A DNA stretch of 51,834 nt, from NCBI GenBank assembly GCA_029959605.1, contig JASCOC010000020.1, forward strand, positions 1 through 51,834, written 5' to 3'. The stretch is from Lysobacteraceae bacterium PS02340. Lineage in GTDB: Bacteria; Pseudomonadota; Gammaproteobacteria; Xanthomonadales; Xanthomonadaceae. Of this stretch, positions 26,877 through 36,257 are shown one piece after another (within the stretch, counting starts at the first letter, position 1; each line of letters opens with the position of its first letter). The notes below the pieces were generated by a model. It made no database searches, had not been told where the DNA came from, and saw only the letters and a program-made list of their open reading frames with translations. The position numbers and the translations under genes are program-made.

Positions 26877-28889
26877 TCAGAGCGCCTGCTGCGCGAGTTC
26901 GCGCGTCCGTTGGTCCTCGGTGTCCGTCACTTCCTGGGCCGGGATGTAGAACTCGCGGTCGTAGTTGAAGGTGTGCCAGATCGCCGCGACGATCAGACCC
27001 ACGAACGACACGCCGGCCAGCCACCAGATGTGCCACACCAGACCGAAGGCCAGGACCACGCTGATCGCCGACAGCACCACGCCCGCACCCGTGTTCTTGG
27101 GCATGTGGATCGGCACGAAGCCGGTCGTCGGACGCTGGTAGCCGTGCTTCTTCATGTCATGCCACGCATCGATCTCGTGGATGACCGGGGTGAACGCGAA
27201 GTTGTAGCTCGGCGGCGGCGACGAGGTCGCCCATTCCAGCGTGCGGCCGTTCCACGGATCGCCCGTGGTGTCGGCCAGCTTCTTGCGGTTCTTCACCGCG
27301 ACCGCGATCGACATCAGGAAGGCCAGGATGCCGATGCCCACCAACGCCGCGCCGACCGCCGCGATGATGAAGAACAGCGACAGCGAGGTGTCCTCGAACT
27401 GGCTCAGACGGCGCGTGATGCCCATCAGACCCATGATGTAGAGCGGGGTGAACGCAAGCCAGAAACCGACCAGCCAGCACCAGAACGAGACCTTGCCCCA
27501 GAACTCGTCGAGCTTGAAGCCGAAGGCCTTCGGGAACCAGTACACCATGCCGGCGAACAGGCCGAAGACCACGCCGCCGATGATGACGTTATGGAAGTGC
27601 GCGACCAGGAACAGGCTGTTGTGCAGCACGAAGTCCGCCGGCGGCACCGCCAGCAGCACGCCGGTCATGCCACCGATGACGAAGGTGAACATGAAACCGA
27701 CCGTCCACAGCATCGGCACGTCGAAGCGGATGCGGCCCTTGTACATCGTGAAGAGCCAATTGAAGATCTTCGCGCCCGTCGGGATCGAGATGATCATCGT
27801 CGTGATGCCGAAGAACGCGTTGACGCTCGCGCCCGAGCCCATGGTGAAGAAGTGGTGCAGCCACACCAGGTACGACAGGATCGTGATCACAGCAGTCGCG
27901 TAGACCATCGACGTGTAGCCGAACAGACGCTTGCCGCAGTACGTCGCGACGACCTCGGAGAAGATGCCGAAGGCCGGCAGGATCAGGATATAGACTTCCG
28001 GGTGACCCCAGATCCAGATCAGGTTCACGTACATCATCGGATTGCCACCGAGATCGTTCGTGAAGAAGTTCGTACCGACGTAGCGGTCCATCGTCAGCAG
28101 CGCGAGCGTCGCCGTCAGGATCGGGAACGAGGCGACGATCAGGATGTTGGTGCAGAGCGAGGTCCAGGTGAAGATCGGCATGCGCATGAGCTTCATGCCC
28201 GGCGCGCGCATCTTGACGATGGTCACGATCAGGTTGATGCCCGACAGCGTGGTACCGACACCCGCCACCTGTAGACCCCACAGGTAGTAGTCCATGCCCG
28301 TGCCCGGACTGTAATCGGCGCCCGACAGCGGCGGATACGCCAGCCAGCCCGTGCGCGCGAACTCGCCGACGAACAGCGAGATCATGATCAGCACCGCGCC
28401 TGCGGTGGTCATCCAGAAGCTGAAGTTGTTGAGGAACGGGAACGAGACGTCACGCGCGCCGATCTGCAGCGGCACCACGTAGTTCATCAGGCCCGTCACC
28501 AGCGGCATGGCCACGAAGAAGATCATGATCACGCCGTGCGCGGTGAAGATCTGATCGTAGTGGTGCGGCGGCAGGAAGCCCTCGCTGCCGCTCGCCGCCA
28601 TCGCCTGGTGCGCGCGCATCAGCACCGCATCGGAGAAGCCGCGCAGCAGCATCACGATTGCGAGGATGCAATACATGATGCCGATCTTCTTGTGGTCGAT
28701 GCTGGTGAACCATTCCTTCCACAGGTACCCCCACAGGCGGTACTTGGTCAGCAGGAAGAGCAGGGCGATACCGCCCAGCACGACGCCGACGAAGGTGACG
28801 CCCACGACGGGGTCATGGAGAAACGGCAGTGCATCGAGCGAGAGTCGCCCGATCCACGGTGAGTTGATCTGGTCCTGGGGTGCGGACAT
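26877..28889 (-). CDS. cyoB: Cytochrome bo quinol oxidase subunit I
   Basis: A 670-residue catalytic subunit (E. coli 663) with the haem-copper core: it oxidises ubiquinol, reduces O2 to water and pumps protons. The CuB/haem region [19 protein letters not shown] and [20 protein letters not shown], the K-channel region, and the C-terminal haem ligands in the [16 protein letters not shown] segment are all present. About 15 membrane helices are expected. It follows cyoA after 45 bp. Confidence 0.98.
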   Translation of the reverse strand: MSAPQDQINSPWIGRLSLDALPFLHDPVVGVTFVGVVLGGIALLFLLTKYRLWGYLWKEWFTSIDHKKIGIMYCILAIVMLLRGFSDAVLMRAHQAMAASGSEGFLPPHHYDQIFTAHGVIMIFFVAMPLVTGLMNYVVPLQIGARDVSFPFLNNFSFWMTTAGAVLIMISLFVGEFARTGWLAYPPLSGADYSPGTGMDYYLWGLQVAGVGTTLSGINLIVTIVKMRAPGMKLMRMPIFTWTSLCTNILIVASFPILTATLALLTMDRYVGTNFFTNDLGGNPMMYVNLIWIWGHPEVYILILPAFGIFSEVVATYCGKRLFGYTSMVYATAVITILSYLVWLHHFFTMGSGASVNAFFGITTMIISIPTGAKIFNWLFTMYKGRIRFDVPMLWTVGFMFTFVIGGMTGVLLAVPPADFVLHNSLFLVAHFHNVIIGGVVFGLFAGMVYWFPKAFGFKLDEFWGKVSFWCWLVGFWLAFTPLYIMGLMGITRRLSQFEDTSLSLFFIIAAVGAALVGIGILAFLMSIAVAVKNRKKLADTTGDPWNGRTLEWATSSPPPSYNFAFTPVIHEIDAWHDMKKHGYQRPTTGFVPIHMPKNTGAGVVLSAISVVLAFGLVWHIWWLAGVSFVGLIVAAIWHTFNYDREFYIPAQEVTDTEDQRTRELAQQAL

Positions 28890-28934
28890 GGGGTTCCTGC
28901 CTGGTACTTGATTGCTTGTGTGCGGTGCGGACGA

Positions 28935-30134
28935 TCAGCGGCCGGTCCGGCTGCCGTCGTTGTCCGGCTTGCCGGGCGCGCCTTCCTGCTGCGGCGCCTG
29001 GCCCGGCGGAATCGGCTTCACGCCTTCGTCGTCGTCCTCGTTGGTCGGCGTCGGGACCGGCGTCTCTTCTTCCGGCGACACGGCGCGCGGCTGGTGGCCC
29101 TGCGGCTCGTCGCCACGTGCCTCGCGGCCCGCTTCCGGGAACGTCGCGGCAGGCGCCGCGGACGGTTCGTCGGCATGGCGGTTGTCGTACCGCAGGCGGT
29201 CGTAGTTGGCCTGGCTGTCCACGCCACCGCCGCCGCTGCGGTCGATGTGCACCATCTCGTGCACGCACATCGAACCGGGCGCGACGCACATGTTGAGGAT
29301 CGCCTCGTACAGCGACGGGTCGACGTCGTTGAAATAGCGCACCGGCTCGCGTTCCGACGGACGCTCGAGCACCAGATACTCCTCGCGGCCCAGCGCCACG
29401 CCTTCGGCGCGCGCCTTCTCCACCCATGCATCGAAACCGTCCTGGCTCAGGCCATGGAAGTTGAAGTGCATGTGCGAGAAGCCGTCGCCGCTGAAGTTGC
29501 CGGAGAAGCCCTTGTAGACGCCTTCCTTGTTGATGACGGCGTTGAGGTTGGTCTGCATGCCCGGCATCGCGTAGATCTGGCCCGCGAGTGCCGGCACGAA
29601 GAACGAGTTCATGATCGACGAGGACGTGAGCTTGAACTGGATCGGCGTGTTCACCGGCGCAGCCAGCTCATTGATCGTGGCGATGCCCTGTTCGGGATAG
29701 AAGAACAGCCACTTCCAGTCGATCGCGACCACTTCGACGACCAGCGGCTCGATGCCTTCGGGCATCGGCGTGTTCGCGTCGATACGGTCGAGCGGACGAT
29801 ACGGATCGAGCTTGTGCGTCGCGATCCAGGTCACCGTGCCGAGCACGAGGATGATCGCCAGCGGCGCCGACCAGATCACGAGTTCCAGACGGGTGGAGTG
29901 GTGCCACTCGGGCGCGTACTCCGCGTCCTTGTTCGACTCCCGGTATTTCCAGGCGAAGAAGAACGTCAGGAAGATCACCGGCACGATGATCAGCAGCATC
30001 AGGACCGTGGACAGCACGATCAGGTCGCGCTGCTGGACGGCGATGTCGCCGGCCGGCGACATCACGACCCAGTCGCAGCTCGACAGCAGCATGGCTGCCA
30101 GGAGCAGCGCGGAGACTCGAAGAATGGATTTCAT
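28935..30134 (-). CDS. cyoA: Cytochrome bo quinol oxidase subunit II with long C-terminal tail
   Basis: A 399-residue subunit II (E. coli 315). The start at 30134 begins a lipoprotein signal with lipobox LSSC (Cys20), then two membrane helices (about 38-60 and 83-103) and the cupredoxin domain with VVAIDWKWLFFYPEQGIAT and SFFVPALAGQIYAMPGMQT. The CuA ligands of cytochrome c oxidases are absent, as expected for a quinol oxidase. The protein then carries roughly 95 extra residues rich in Pro, Glu, Asp and Gly, probably disordered and periplasmic. It is the first gene of cyoABCD-surf1 and is divergent from the MFS gene (179-bp gap). No strong Shine-Dalgarno precedes the ATG. Confidence 0.95.
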   Translation of the reverse strand: MKSILRVSALLLAAMLLSSCDWVVMSPAGDIAVQQRDLIVLSTVLMLLIIVPVIFLTFFFAWKYRESNKDAEYAPEWHHSTRLELVIWSAPLAIILVLGTVTWIATHKLDPYRPLDRIDANTPMPEGIEPLVVEVVAIDWKWLFFYPEQGIATINELAAPVNTPIQFKLTSSSIMNSFFVPALAGQIYAMPGMQTNLNAVINKEGVYKGFSGNFSGDGFSHMHFNFHGLSQDGFDAWVEKARAEGVALGREEYLVLERPSEREPVRYFNDVDPSLYEAILNMCVAPGSMCVHEMVHIDRSGGGGVDSQANYDRLRYDNRHADEPSAAPAATFPEAGREARGDEPQGHQPRAVSPEEETPVPTPTNEDDDEGVKPIPPGQAPQQEGAPGKPDNDGSRTGR

Positions 30135-30313
30135 TGGGGGGATCGACGACAACGGGAGAGGAAAACGACTTGACGGAGACGCTACGGCGCGGCCATTAGC
30201 GTGGGGGTGTAGCGGGGCACCGGACCTTGCTGCTGCGCACCTTGCCTGGCGGGCCCGTTTCAGGTTCACAATGCGGTGCATTATCCCCCATAACGACCGG
30301 AGAGAGCGCGCAG

Positions 30314-31633
30314 ATGAGCGAACACGCACAGCAAGCCACCACCGGCCTCGACGACGCACCGGAATCCGACGACCTGGACATCTCGCCAGGCAAGATCGCG
30401 TTTCCCGTCGTCATGGGGCGGACGTCGGAGTTCTTCGACTTCTTCGTCTACGGCATCGCCGCGGTGCTGGTGTTCCCGTATCTGTTCTTTCCCGACAGTG
30501 ATCCGGTGCAGGCGACGCTCAAATCGTTCGCGGTGTTCTCGCTGGCCTTCATCGCGCGCCCGATCGGCTCGATCATCTTCATGGCGATCGACCGCAACTT
30601 CAGTCGCGCGGCCAAGCTGATCGGCGCGCTGTTCCTGTTGTGCGGTTCCACGATGGCGATCGCGTTCCTGCCCAGCTACGCGCAGGCCGGCATGCTCGCG
30701 CCGGTGCTGCTGGCGGTGTTCCGCTTCGGCCAGGGCCTGGGCTGGGGCGGCGCCTGGGACGGCCTGCCGTCGCTGCTGTCGCTGAGCGCGCCGGCCAACC
30801 GCCGCGGTTGGTACGCGATGGTGCCGCAGCTCGGCGCCGCGCTCGGTTTCATGCTCGCCTGCGGCATGTTCTATGTGTTCACGCGCGTGCTGAGCCAGGA
30901 AGACTTCATGTCCTGGGGTTGGCGCTTCCCGTTCTTCGTCGCGCTGGCGCTCAACGTGGTCGCACTGTTCGCGCGTCTGCGTCTGGTGGTCACGCCGGAG
31001 TTCAAGCGTCTGTTCGACGAGAAGGAACTGCAGCCGCGGCGCGTGATCGAGACCATCCGCACGCATCCCCGCCAGGTATTCGTCGGCGCGCTGATTCCGC
31101 TGGCCACCTACGCGATGTTCCACCTGGTGACGATCTTCCCGCTGAGCTGGACCACGCTCTACACCGATCACAACGCCGCGGACTTCCTGGGCAGCCTGTT
31201 CATGGGGTCGGTGGTCGGCGGGCTGGGCATCATGCTGTCGGGCATCCTCGCCGACCGCGTGGGCCGTCGTGGCCAGCTGGCGATCGCCGCCGTGCTGATC
31301 GCGATCTTCAGTTTCTTCGCCGCGCCGCTGCTGGGCAGCGACACCACCGGTGGCCGTACCACCTACGTGATCGTCGGCTTCGCGCTGCTGGGCCTGTCGC
31401 TGGGCCAGGCGAGCAACGCCATCGCCTCGCGCTTCGAGAGCATCTACCGCTACACCGGCGCTGCGGTCACGTCCGACATCGCCTGGCTGGTCGGCGCCGG
31501 CTTCGCGCCGCTGGTGGCGCTGGGCCTGTGCAGCAAGTTCGGCCTCGAGTATGTGGGCTACTACCTGCTGTCGGGCGCGGTGGTGACGCTGGCCGCGCTG
31601 GCCTTCAGCCGCACGCTCGAAACCGTGCGCTGA
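30314..31633 (+). CDS. MFS transporter, metabolite:H+ symporter type
   Basis: A 439-residue major facilitator with 12 predicted helices. The N-terminal VVMGRTSEFFDFFVYGIAAV and the loop LADRVGRRGQ are typical of the metabolite:H+ symporter group (sugar or organic acid/osmolyte carriers). The substrate cannot be read from sequence. The ATG at 30314 was chosen because the N-terminus then begins with a hydrophilic MSEHAQQATTGLDD; a longer frame has no support. A GGAGAG lies about ten bases upstream. It is divergent from cyoA and stands alone. Confidence 0.85.
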   Translation: MSEHAQQATTGLDDAPESDDLDISPGKIAFPVVMGRTSEFFDFFVYGIAAVLVFPYLFFPDSDPVQATLKSFAVFSLAFIARPIGSIIFMAIDRNFSRAAKLIGALFLLCGSTMAIAFLPSYAQAGMLAPVLLAVFRFGQGLGWGGAWDGLPSLLSLSAPANRRGWYAMVPQLGAALGFMLACGMFYVFTRVLSQEDFMSWGWRFPFFVALALNVVALFARLRLVVTPEFKRLFDEKELQPRRVIETIRTHPRQVFVGALIPLATYAMFHLVTIFPLSWTTLYTDHNAADFLGSLFMGSVVGGLGIMLSGILADRVGRRGQLAIAAVLIAIFSFFAAPLLGSDTTGGRTTYVIVGFALLGLSLGQASNAIASRFESIYRYTGAAVTSDIAWLVGAGFAPLVALGLCSKFGLEYVGYYLLSGAVVTLAALAFSRTLETVR

Positions 31634-32040
31634 CCGCAGTCGCTTCGCGCACACGCACGTCGCCCTGCGGGGGGCGTGCGTGATGCGGGGGCGGGGCGCT
31701 TGCATGGGGAACGGTCCTCGGCGCCGCATCGGCGGCGCGCGTCTTGATCTAGGTGTGGATCCGGCCGGTTGACGCGATCAAAGGTCTGCGCCCCGGCACG
31801 TGCATTTCACCACGTCGCGCAGGTCCGTGAGACTGCGACCGAATGTCGCAGCGCCCGCGCACCCCGTTTTCCTCGCTACGAAACGGGCCTGCTTGCCCGG
31901 ACGGGGCGCTTCTGTGAGAATGCCCGGCTCCCTGCGGCGTCCGTCGCCGGGAGACCCTTGCCCCACCATGCGGCGTCGCCGCGCCGGGGGGCTATCCAGG
32001 CCGCTGCGAACGCGCGGTCGATATCCGAAAGGAAACCAAC
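31634..32040. other. Gene-free stretch upstream of rpsF
   Basis: About 400 bp. Just after the MFS stop is a GC hairpin (CACGCACG 31652-31659 with CGTGCGTG 31675-31682) without a T-run. A promoter-like pair lies at 31893-31921. A short hairpin GGCG-TCCGT-CGCC (31936-31948) has CCG in its loop; CCG is a feature of S6:S18 autoregulatory leaders, but this match is too small to claim. GAAAGGAAACC before the rpsF ATG is its Shine-Dalgarno. No gene seen. Confidence 0.5.
31893..31921 (+). promoter_or_regulatory. Putative sigma-70 promoter of rpsF-rpsR-rplI
   Basis: TTGCCC (31893-31898), 17-bp spacing, GAGAAT (31916-31921) preceded by TGT. The start would be near 31928, giving a leader of about 110 bases before rpsF. 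Confidence 0.45.
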
Positions 32041-32478
32041 ATGCGTCATTATGAAGTCGTGTTCCTGGTCCATCCGGACCAGAGCGAGCAGGTGCCCGCG
32101 ATGATCGAGCGCTACAAGTCGCTGATCGAAGGTGCCGAAGGCAAGATCCACCGTCTTGAAGACTGGGGTCGCCGTCAGCTGGCCTACCCGATCAACAACC
32201 TGGTCAAGGCCCACTACGTGATGTTCAACATCGAAGTCGGCCAGGCCGGTCTCGATGAGCTCGTCGAAGCGTTCCGCTTCAACGATGCCGTGCTGCGTCA
32301 CCTGGTGGTGCGCCGCGACGAAGCGGACACCGAGCAGTCCCTGATCATGAAGAACAAGGACGAGAAGGGCGACAAGCCCGAGCGCAGCGAGCGTCGTCGT
32401 CGTGACGACGAGGGTGATTCGGTTGGCGGCGGCGATGCCGATGCCGACAAGTCCGACAACTCCGCCGAAGCCGCCTGA
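32041..32478 (+). CDS. rpsF: 30S ribosomal protein S6
   Basis: S6 (145 residues) binds 16S rRNA with S18 in the platform of the 30S subunit. The core [19 protein letters not shown] and [19 protein letters not shown] are canonical. The C-terminus extends with a charged tail (Lys/Glu/Arg/Asp-rich, then [16 protein letters not shown]) of about 40 residues, longer than E. coli S6 (131-135). A clear AAAGGAA lies before the ATG. rpsR and rplI follow, the classic order. Confidence 0.98.
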   Translation: MRHYEVVFLVHPDQSEQVPAMIERYKSLIEGAEGKIHRLEDWGRRQLAYPINNLVKAHYVMFNIEVGQAGLDELVEAFRFNDAVLRHLVVRRDEADTEQSLIMKNKDEKGDKPERSERRRRDDEGDSVGGGDADADKSDNSAEAA

Positions 32479-32489
32479 GGATCACGCAC

Positions 32490-32720
32490 ATGTCCAAGTT
32501 CTTCCGCCGCCGCAAGTTCTGCAAGTTCACCGCCGAGGGTGTCAAGGAGATCGATTACAAGGATCTCAACACCCTGCGCCAGAACCTCACCGAGAACGGC
32601 AAGATCGTCCCGAGCCGCATCACCGGTACGAAGTCGCGCTACCAGCGCCAGCTGGCCACGGCCGTCAAGCGCGCACGTTTCCTCGCGCTGATCCCGTACA
32701 CCGACAACCACAACGTCTGA
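32490..32720 (+). CDS. rpsR: 30S ribosomal protein S18
   Basis: S18 (76 residues, E. coli 75) with the typical [14 protein letters not shown] start and [20 protein letters not shown] core. It partners with S6. It lies 11 bp after rpsF and 86 bp before rplI, in one transcript. Confidence 0.98.
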   Translation: MSKFFRRRKFCKFTAEGVKEIDYKDLNTLRQNLTENGKIVPSRITGTKSRYQRQLATAVKRARFLALIPYTDNHNV

Positions 32721-32806
32721 TCCCGCCCGGGGTCACGCGTTTTCGTCCGATTCGGACAGCAACCGTTGCGGCGCCCCGGCGCCGCTAACGAATACGGAGC
32801 ACCACC

Positions 32807-33259
32807 ATGCAACTGATTCTTCTGCAGAAGGTCACCAACCTCGGCAACCTCGGCGACAAGGTCAACGTGAAGCCGGGCTACGGCCGCAACTTCCTGGTGC
32901 CGCAGGGCAAGGCCGTGCCGGCCACCACGAAGAGCATCGCCGAGTTCGAAGCGCGTCGCGCCGAGTACGAGGCCAAGGCCCAGTCGCAGCTCGACGAGGC
33001 GCAGCAGCGCCTGGCCAAGCTCGAAGGCGCCAGCGTCACGATCTACGCCAACGCATCGACCGAAGGCAAGCTGTACGGCTCGGTCGGCCCGCGCGAAATC
33101 GCCGACGCGCTGACCAAGGCGGTCACGCCGGTCAACAAGTCGGAAGTCGTGCTGGGTGAAGGCGCGTTCCGCAACACCGGCGAGTTCGAAGTCGTGGTGC
33201 ATCTGCACGCCGACGCCGAGACCACCGTCAAGGTCGTCATCGAAGGTGAGGTCGCCTGA
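32807..33259 (+). CDS. rplI: 50S ribosomal protein L9
   Basis: L9 (150 residues, E. coli 149), a two-domain protein at the base of the L1 stalk: the N-terminal domain [20 protein letters not shown], the long connecting helix, and the C-terminal domain. ACGGAG lies ten bases before the ATG. It is the last gene of the ribosomal operon and is followed by a strong terminator. Confidence 0.98.
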   Translation: MQLILLQKVTNLGNLGDKVNVKPGYGRNFLVPQGKAVPATTKSIAEFEARRAEYEAKAQSQLDEAQQRLAKLEGASVTIYANASTEGKLYGSVGPREIADALTKAVTPVNKSEVVLGEGAFRNTGEFEVVVHLHADAETTVKVVIEGEVA

Positions 33260-33282
33260 TCCATCGGATCGGGTCGACCTGG

Positions 33283-33310
33283 AACGGGCGCCGCGAGGCG
33301 CCCGTTTTCG
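33283..33310 (+). terminator. Rho-independent terminator after rplI
   Basis: An 8-bp all-GC stem (33285-33292 with 33297-33304) closed by a GCGA tetraloop and extended by A-T pairs, then TTTTCGTTT. It separates the ribosomal operon from dnaB. Confidence 0.88.
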
Positions 33311-33420
33311 TTTGGGCACCAGTGCGTCTGACGACTCCGGATACGCGAGTCGGACAGCAGGCGACTCGCGGACGCTGCTCCGTTGCAGGCGGTACAGGTG
33401 GGCATCTCTCCCCGGGAGAG

Positions 33421-33470
33421 CGCCTGCCCCCGGACTTGATCCGGGATCGCACGGCGACGTGCGGCAGGCG
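33421..33470. other. Exact three-way-junction fold in the rplI-dnaB gap
   Basis: A 50-base segment folds with no mismatches into a three-way junction: an outer 7-bp stem (33421-33427 with 33464-33470), a 6-bp hairpin (33429-33434 with 33440-33445, loop CTTGA), and a 6-bp hairpin (33448-33453 with 33458-33463) closed by a GCGA tetraloop. Only C33428, A33446 and T33447 are unpaired at the junction. The palindrome CTCTCCCCGGGAGAG (33406-33420) lies directly before it. No open frame explains it. It may be a repeat element, a small RNA or a leader of dnaB. Confidence 0.5.
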
Positions 33471-33572
33471 AGGGCAGGGGGTTCTTCTCGCATGGGTACG
33501 CGTGACGGGAACCCGGTTCGCAGCCTGCGAGATCGCGACACGCGACCCTGTCGCGCACGCACCCAGCGAATC

Positions 33573-33604
33573 TTATCCACAGGTTGTGGGGGCGCGTATC
33601 CACA
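33573..33604 (+). promoter_or_regulatory. Two DnaA-box-like sites upstream of dnaB
   Basis: TTATCCACA (33573-33581) is a perfect match to the DnaA box TTATNCACA. GTATCCACA (33596-33604) differs at one base. They have the same orientation, 23 bp apart (about two helical turns), and lie 55-86 bp upstream of the dnaB ATG, where they could regulate its promoter. No AT-rich region suggesting an origin is nearby. Apart from the terminator, the junction fold and these sites nothing is seen in 33260-33658. Confidence 0.6.
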
Positions 33605-33658
33605 GGCGCGCAGCCTACCATCCGACTGCAGTACCCCGTTCCTCCGAAACCGACCGCC

Positions 33659-35080
33659 ATGTCCGCACGCAACGACTTCCGCCACACCGACCGCGATCGC
33701 GACCGCCACGAGCGCAGCGATCCGCGCGTCGAACAGCTGCGCGTGCCGCCGCAGTCGATCGAGGCCGAACAGGCGGTGCTCGGTGGCCTGATGCTGGTGC
33801 CCGATGCGTTCGACCGCATCGCCGACCTGCTGGTGCCGGACGATTTCTATCGCCGCGATCACCAGAAGATCTACGCCGCGATCCAGGAGCTGGCGGAGAA
33901 GAGCAAGCCTTTCGACGCGGTCACGCTCGGCGAATGGTTCGAATCCAACGGCCTGTCCGAACTCGTCGCCGGCGGTGCGTATCTCGGCGAGCTCGCCAGC
34001 ACCACGCCATCGGCCGCCAACATCCGCGCGTATGCGGAGATCGTCCGTGACAAGGCGATCCTGCGGCAGCTGATCGAAGTGGGCACCGAGATCGTCAACG
34101 ACGGTTTCCAGCCCGAAGGCCGCGACAGCAGCGAAATCCTCGCCAAGGCCGAGCAGCAGGTGTTCAAGATCGCCGAAGCCGGCGCGCAGGGGCGCACCGA
34201 CTTCACCGCGATCAACAAGGCGATGGCCGACGCCTTCGACGTGCTGCAGACCCGTTACGCCAACGGCGGCGGCGTCACCGGCCTGCCGACCGGCTACACC
34301 GAATTCGACGAGATGACCGCCGGCCTGCAGCCGACCGATCTGATCATCCTCGCGGCGCGTCCGGCGATGGGCAAGACGACGTTCGCGCTGAACATCGCCG
34401 AGTACGCTGCGATCAAGACCAAGAAGGCGGTCGGCGTGTTCTCGATGGAAATGTCGGCCAGCCAACTCGCGCTGCGCCTGATTTCCTCCAACGGCCGCAT
34501 CAACGCGACGCGCCTGCGCACGGGCCAGCTCGAGGACGAGGACTGGAGCCGCGTCAGCAGTGCGATCCGCATGCTCAAGGAAACCAAGATCTTCATCGAC
34601 GACACGCCGGGCCTCGGCCCCGACGTGTTGCGCGCGAAGTGCCGCCGCCTCAAGCGCGAGCACGATCTGGGCCTGATCGTCATCGACTATCTGCAGCTGA
34701 TGTCGGTGCCGGGCAACAGCGAGAACCGCGCGACCGAGATCTCGGAGATCTCGCGTTCGCTCAAGGGTCTGGCCAAGGAACTCAACGTGCCGGTGATGGC
34801 GCTGTCGCAGCTCAACCGCTCGCTGGAAACCCGCGCGGACAAGCGCCCGGTGATGGCCGACCTGCGCGAATCGGGCGCGATCGAGCAGGACGCCGACATC
34901 ATCATCTTCATCTACCGCGACGACTACTACAACAAGGAAACCTCGCCGGACAAGGGCCTGGCCGAGATCATCATCGGCAAGCAGCGTAGCGGCCCGACCG
35001 GCTCGGTGAAGCTCAAGTTCTTCGGCGAATACACGCGGTTCGACAACCTGTCGCACGATTCGATCGGCAGCTTCGAGTAG
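33659..35080 (+). CDS. dnaB: Replicative DNA helicase DnaB
   Basis: DnaB (473 residues, E. coli 471), the hexameric fork helicase. N-terminal domain from about residue 30 (PPQSIEAEQAVLGGLML), a linker, then the RecA-like domain with Walker A ARPAMGKTTFALN, Walker B LGLIVIDYLQLM, and the C-terminal SGAIEQDADIIIFIYRDDYY and GKQRSGPTG. No intein interrupts it. The ATG at 33659 is preceded by an Arg/Asp-rich 25-residue stretch. It lies 79 bp upstream of alr; an inverted repeat CGCGTCC/GGACGCG (35097-35113) without a T-run sits between them. Confidence 0.98.
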   Translation: MSARNDFRHTDRDRDRHERSDPRVEQLRVPPQSIEAEQAVLGGLMLVPDAFDRIADLLVPDDFYRRDHQKIYAAIQELAEKSKPFDAVTLGEWFESNGLSELVAGGAYLGELASTTPSAANIRAYAEIVRDKAILRQLIEVGTEIVNDGFQPEGRDSSEILAKAEQQVFKIAEAGAQGRTDFTAINKAMADAFDVLQTRYANGGGVTGLPTGYTEFDEMTAGLQPTDLIILAARPAMGKTTFALNIAEYAAIKTKKAVGVFSMEMSASQLALRLISSNGRINATRLRTGQLEDEDWSRVSSAIRMLKETKIFIDDTPGLGPDVLRAKCRRLKREHDLGLIVIDYLQLMSVPGNSENRATEISEISRSLKGLAKELNVPVMALSQLNRSLETRADKRPVMADLRESGAIEQDADIIIFIYRDDYYNKETSPDKGLAEIIIGKQRSGPTGSVKLKFFGEYTRFDNLSHDSIGSFE

Positions 35081-35159
35081 GTCCGCGGTTCACCTGCGCG
35101 TCCAGCGGACGCGCTACGGCGAAGGCACAATAGGCGGCCACACACACGCTGCGCTTCGC

Positions 35160-36248
35160 ATGGCCCGCCCGATCACCGCCACCATCCACACCGACGCATT
35201 GCGCCACAATCTGGGCGCGATGCGCGCGCGGGCGCCGGGACGGCGGCTGATGGCCATGGTCAAGGCCGATGGCTATGGACACGGGCTGGAAACCGCAGCG
35301 CGTGCGCTGCGCGAGGCCGACGCGTTCGGCGTCGCCGCGATCGAGGATGCCGCGCGGATCCGCGCCGCCGGACTCGAACAGCCGATCCTGGTGCTGTCGG
35401 GTTTCGACAATCCCGACGATCTCGACCAGCTGCGCGCCCTTCGCGCCGAGGCGATCGTGCATCACGCGGCGCAGCTCGATCTGCTGGAGCAGACCGACGG
35501 TGCGCCGATCCGCGTCTGGCTCAAGGTCGACACCGGCATGCACCGGCTCGGCTTCGCACCCGATCAGGTGCGCGAGGCGCATGCGCGACTGCGCGCGGCG
35601 CGCGGCGTCGCCGGCGACATCGTGTTGATGACGCACTTCGCCAGCTCCGACGAATTCGACGCGCACACACTGAACGGGCTGCAGACGCCGGCACAGATGC
35701 GCGCATTCGTCGCGGCAACCGAAGGCCTCGACGGCCCGCGTTCGCTGGCCAATTCCGCCGCCGTGCTCGGCTGGCCCGATGCCTATGGCGACTGGATCCG
35801 TCCGGGCGGTGCGCTGTACGGCATGTCGGTCGTCGCCGGCCGCAGTGGCGCCTCGTTCGGCCTGCGGCCGGCGATGACGTTCGAGACGCGGCTGCTCGCG
35901 GTCAATCGCGTGGCCAAGGGCGAGCGCATCGGCTATTCCGCCACCTGGGAAGCGCCCGAGGACATGCCGGTGGGCGTCGCCGCGGTCGGCTACGGTGACG
36001 GCTATCCGCGGCTCGCACCCGCCGGCACACCGGTGCTGGTCAACGGCCGCATGGCCAGTGTGGCCGGCCGCGTGTCGATGGATCTGATGACCATCGATCT
36101 GCGTGGCCAGCCCGAGGCACGCGCCGGCGATCCGGTCGTGCTGTGGGGCGATGCCCTGCCGGTCGAGACCGTGGCCGAAGCCGCGGGCACGATCTCCTAC
36201 GCGCTGACCTGCGGCATCACCCGCCGGGTGCGCTTCGTCAACGACTGA
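35160..36248 (+). CDS. alr: Alanine racemase
   Basis: A 362-residue PLP-dependent racemase making D-alanine for peptidoglycan. The PLP lysine is Lys35 in AMVKADGYGHG and the second catalytic base is the Tyr in GERIGYSATW. The C-terminal beta-domain contains GRVSMDLMTIDL. The dnaB-alr pair is conserved in gammaproteobacteria. It ends nine bases from the stop of the convergent lipoprotein gene. Confidence 0.97.
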   Translation: MARPITATIHTDALRHNLGAMRARAPGRRLMAMVKADGYGHGLETAARALREADAFGVAAIEDAARIRAAGLEQPILVLSGFDNPDDLDQLRALRAEAIVHHAAQLDLLEQTDGAPIRVWLKVDTGMHRLGFAPDQVREAHARLRAARGVAGDIVLMTHFASSDEFDAHTLNGLQTPAQMRAFVAATEGLDGPRSLANSAAVLGWPDAYGDWIRPGGALYGMSVVAGRSGASFGLRPAMTFETRLLAVNRVAKGERIGYSATWEAPEDMPVGVAAVGYGDGYPRLAPAGTPVLVNGRMASVAGRVSMDLMTIDLRGQPEARAGDPVVLWGDALPVETVAEAAGTISYALTCGITRRVRFVND

Positions 36249-36257
36249 CGTCTCGCC

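Noticed and set aside
31934..31951. S6:S18 autoregulatory leader before rpsF
   Set aside because: Only a small hairpin with CCG in the loop was found; without covariation this is not enough to call the motif.
33573..33604. DnaA boxes as a chromosomal origin
   Set aside because: Only two boxes, no AT-rich unwinding region, and no dnaA/dnaN nearby; regulation of dnaB is a simpler reading.
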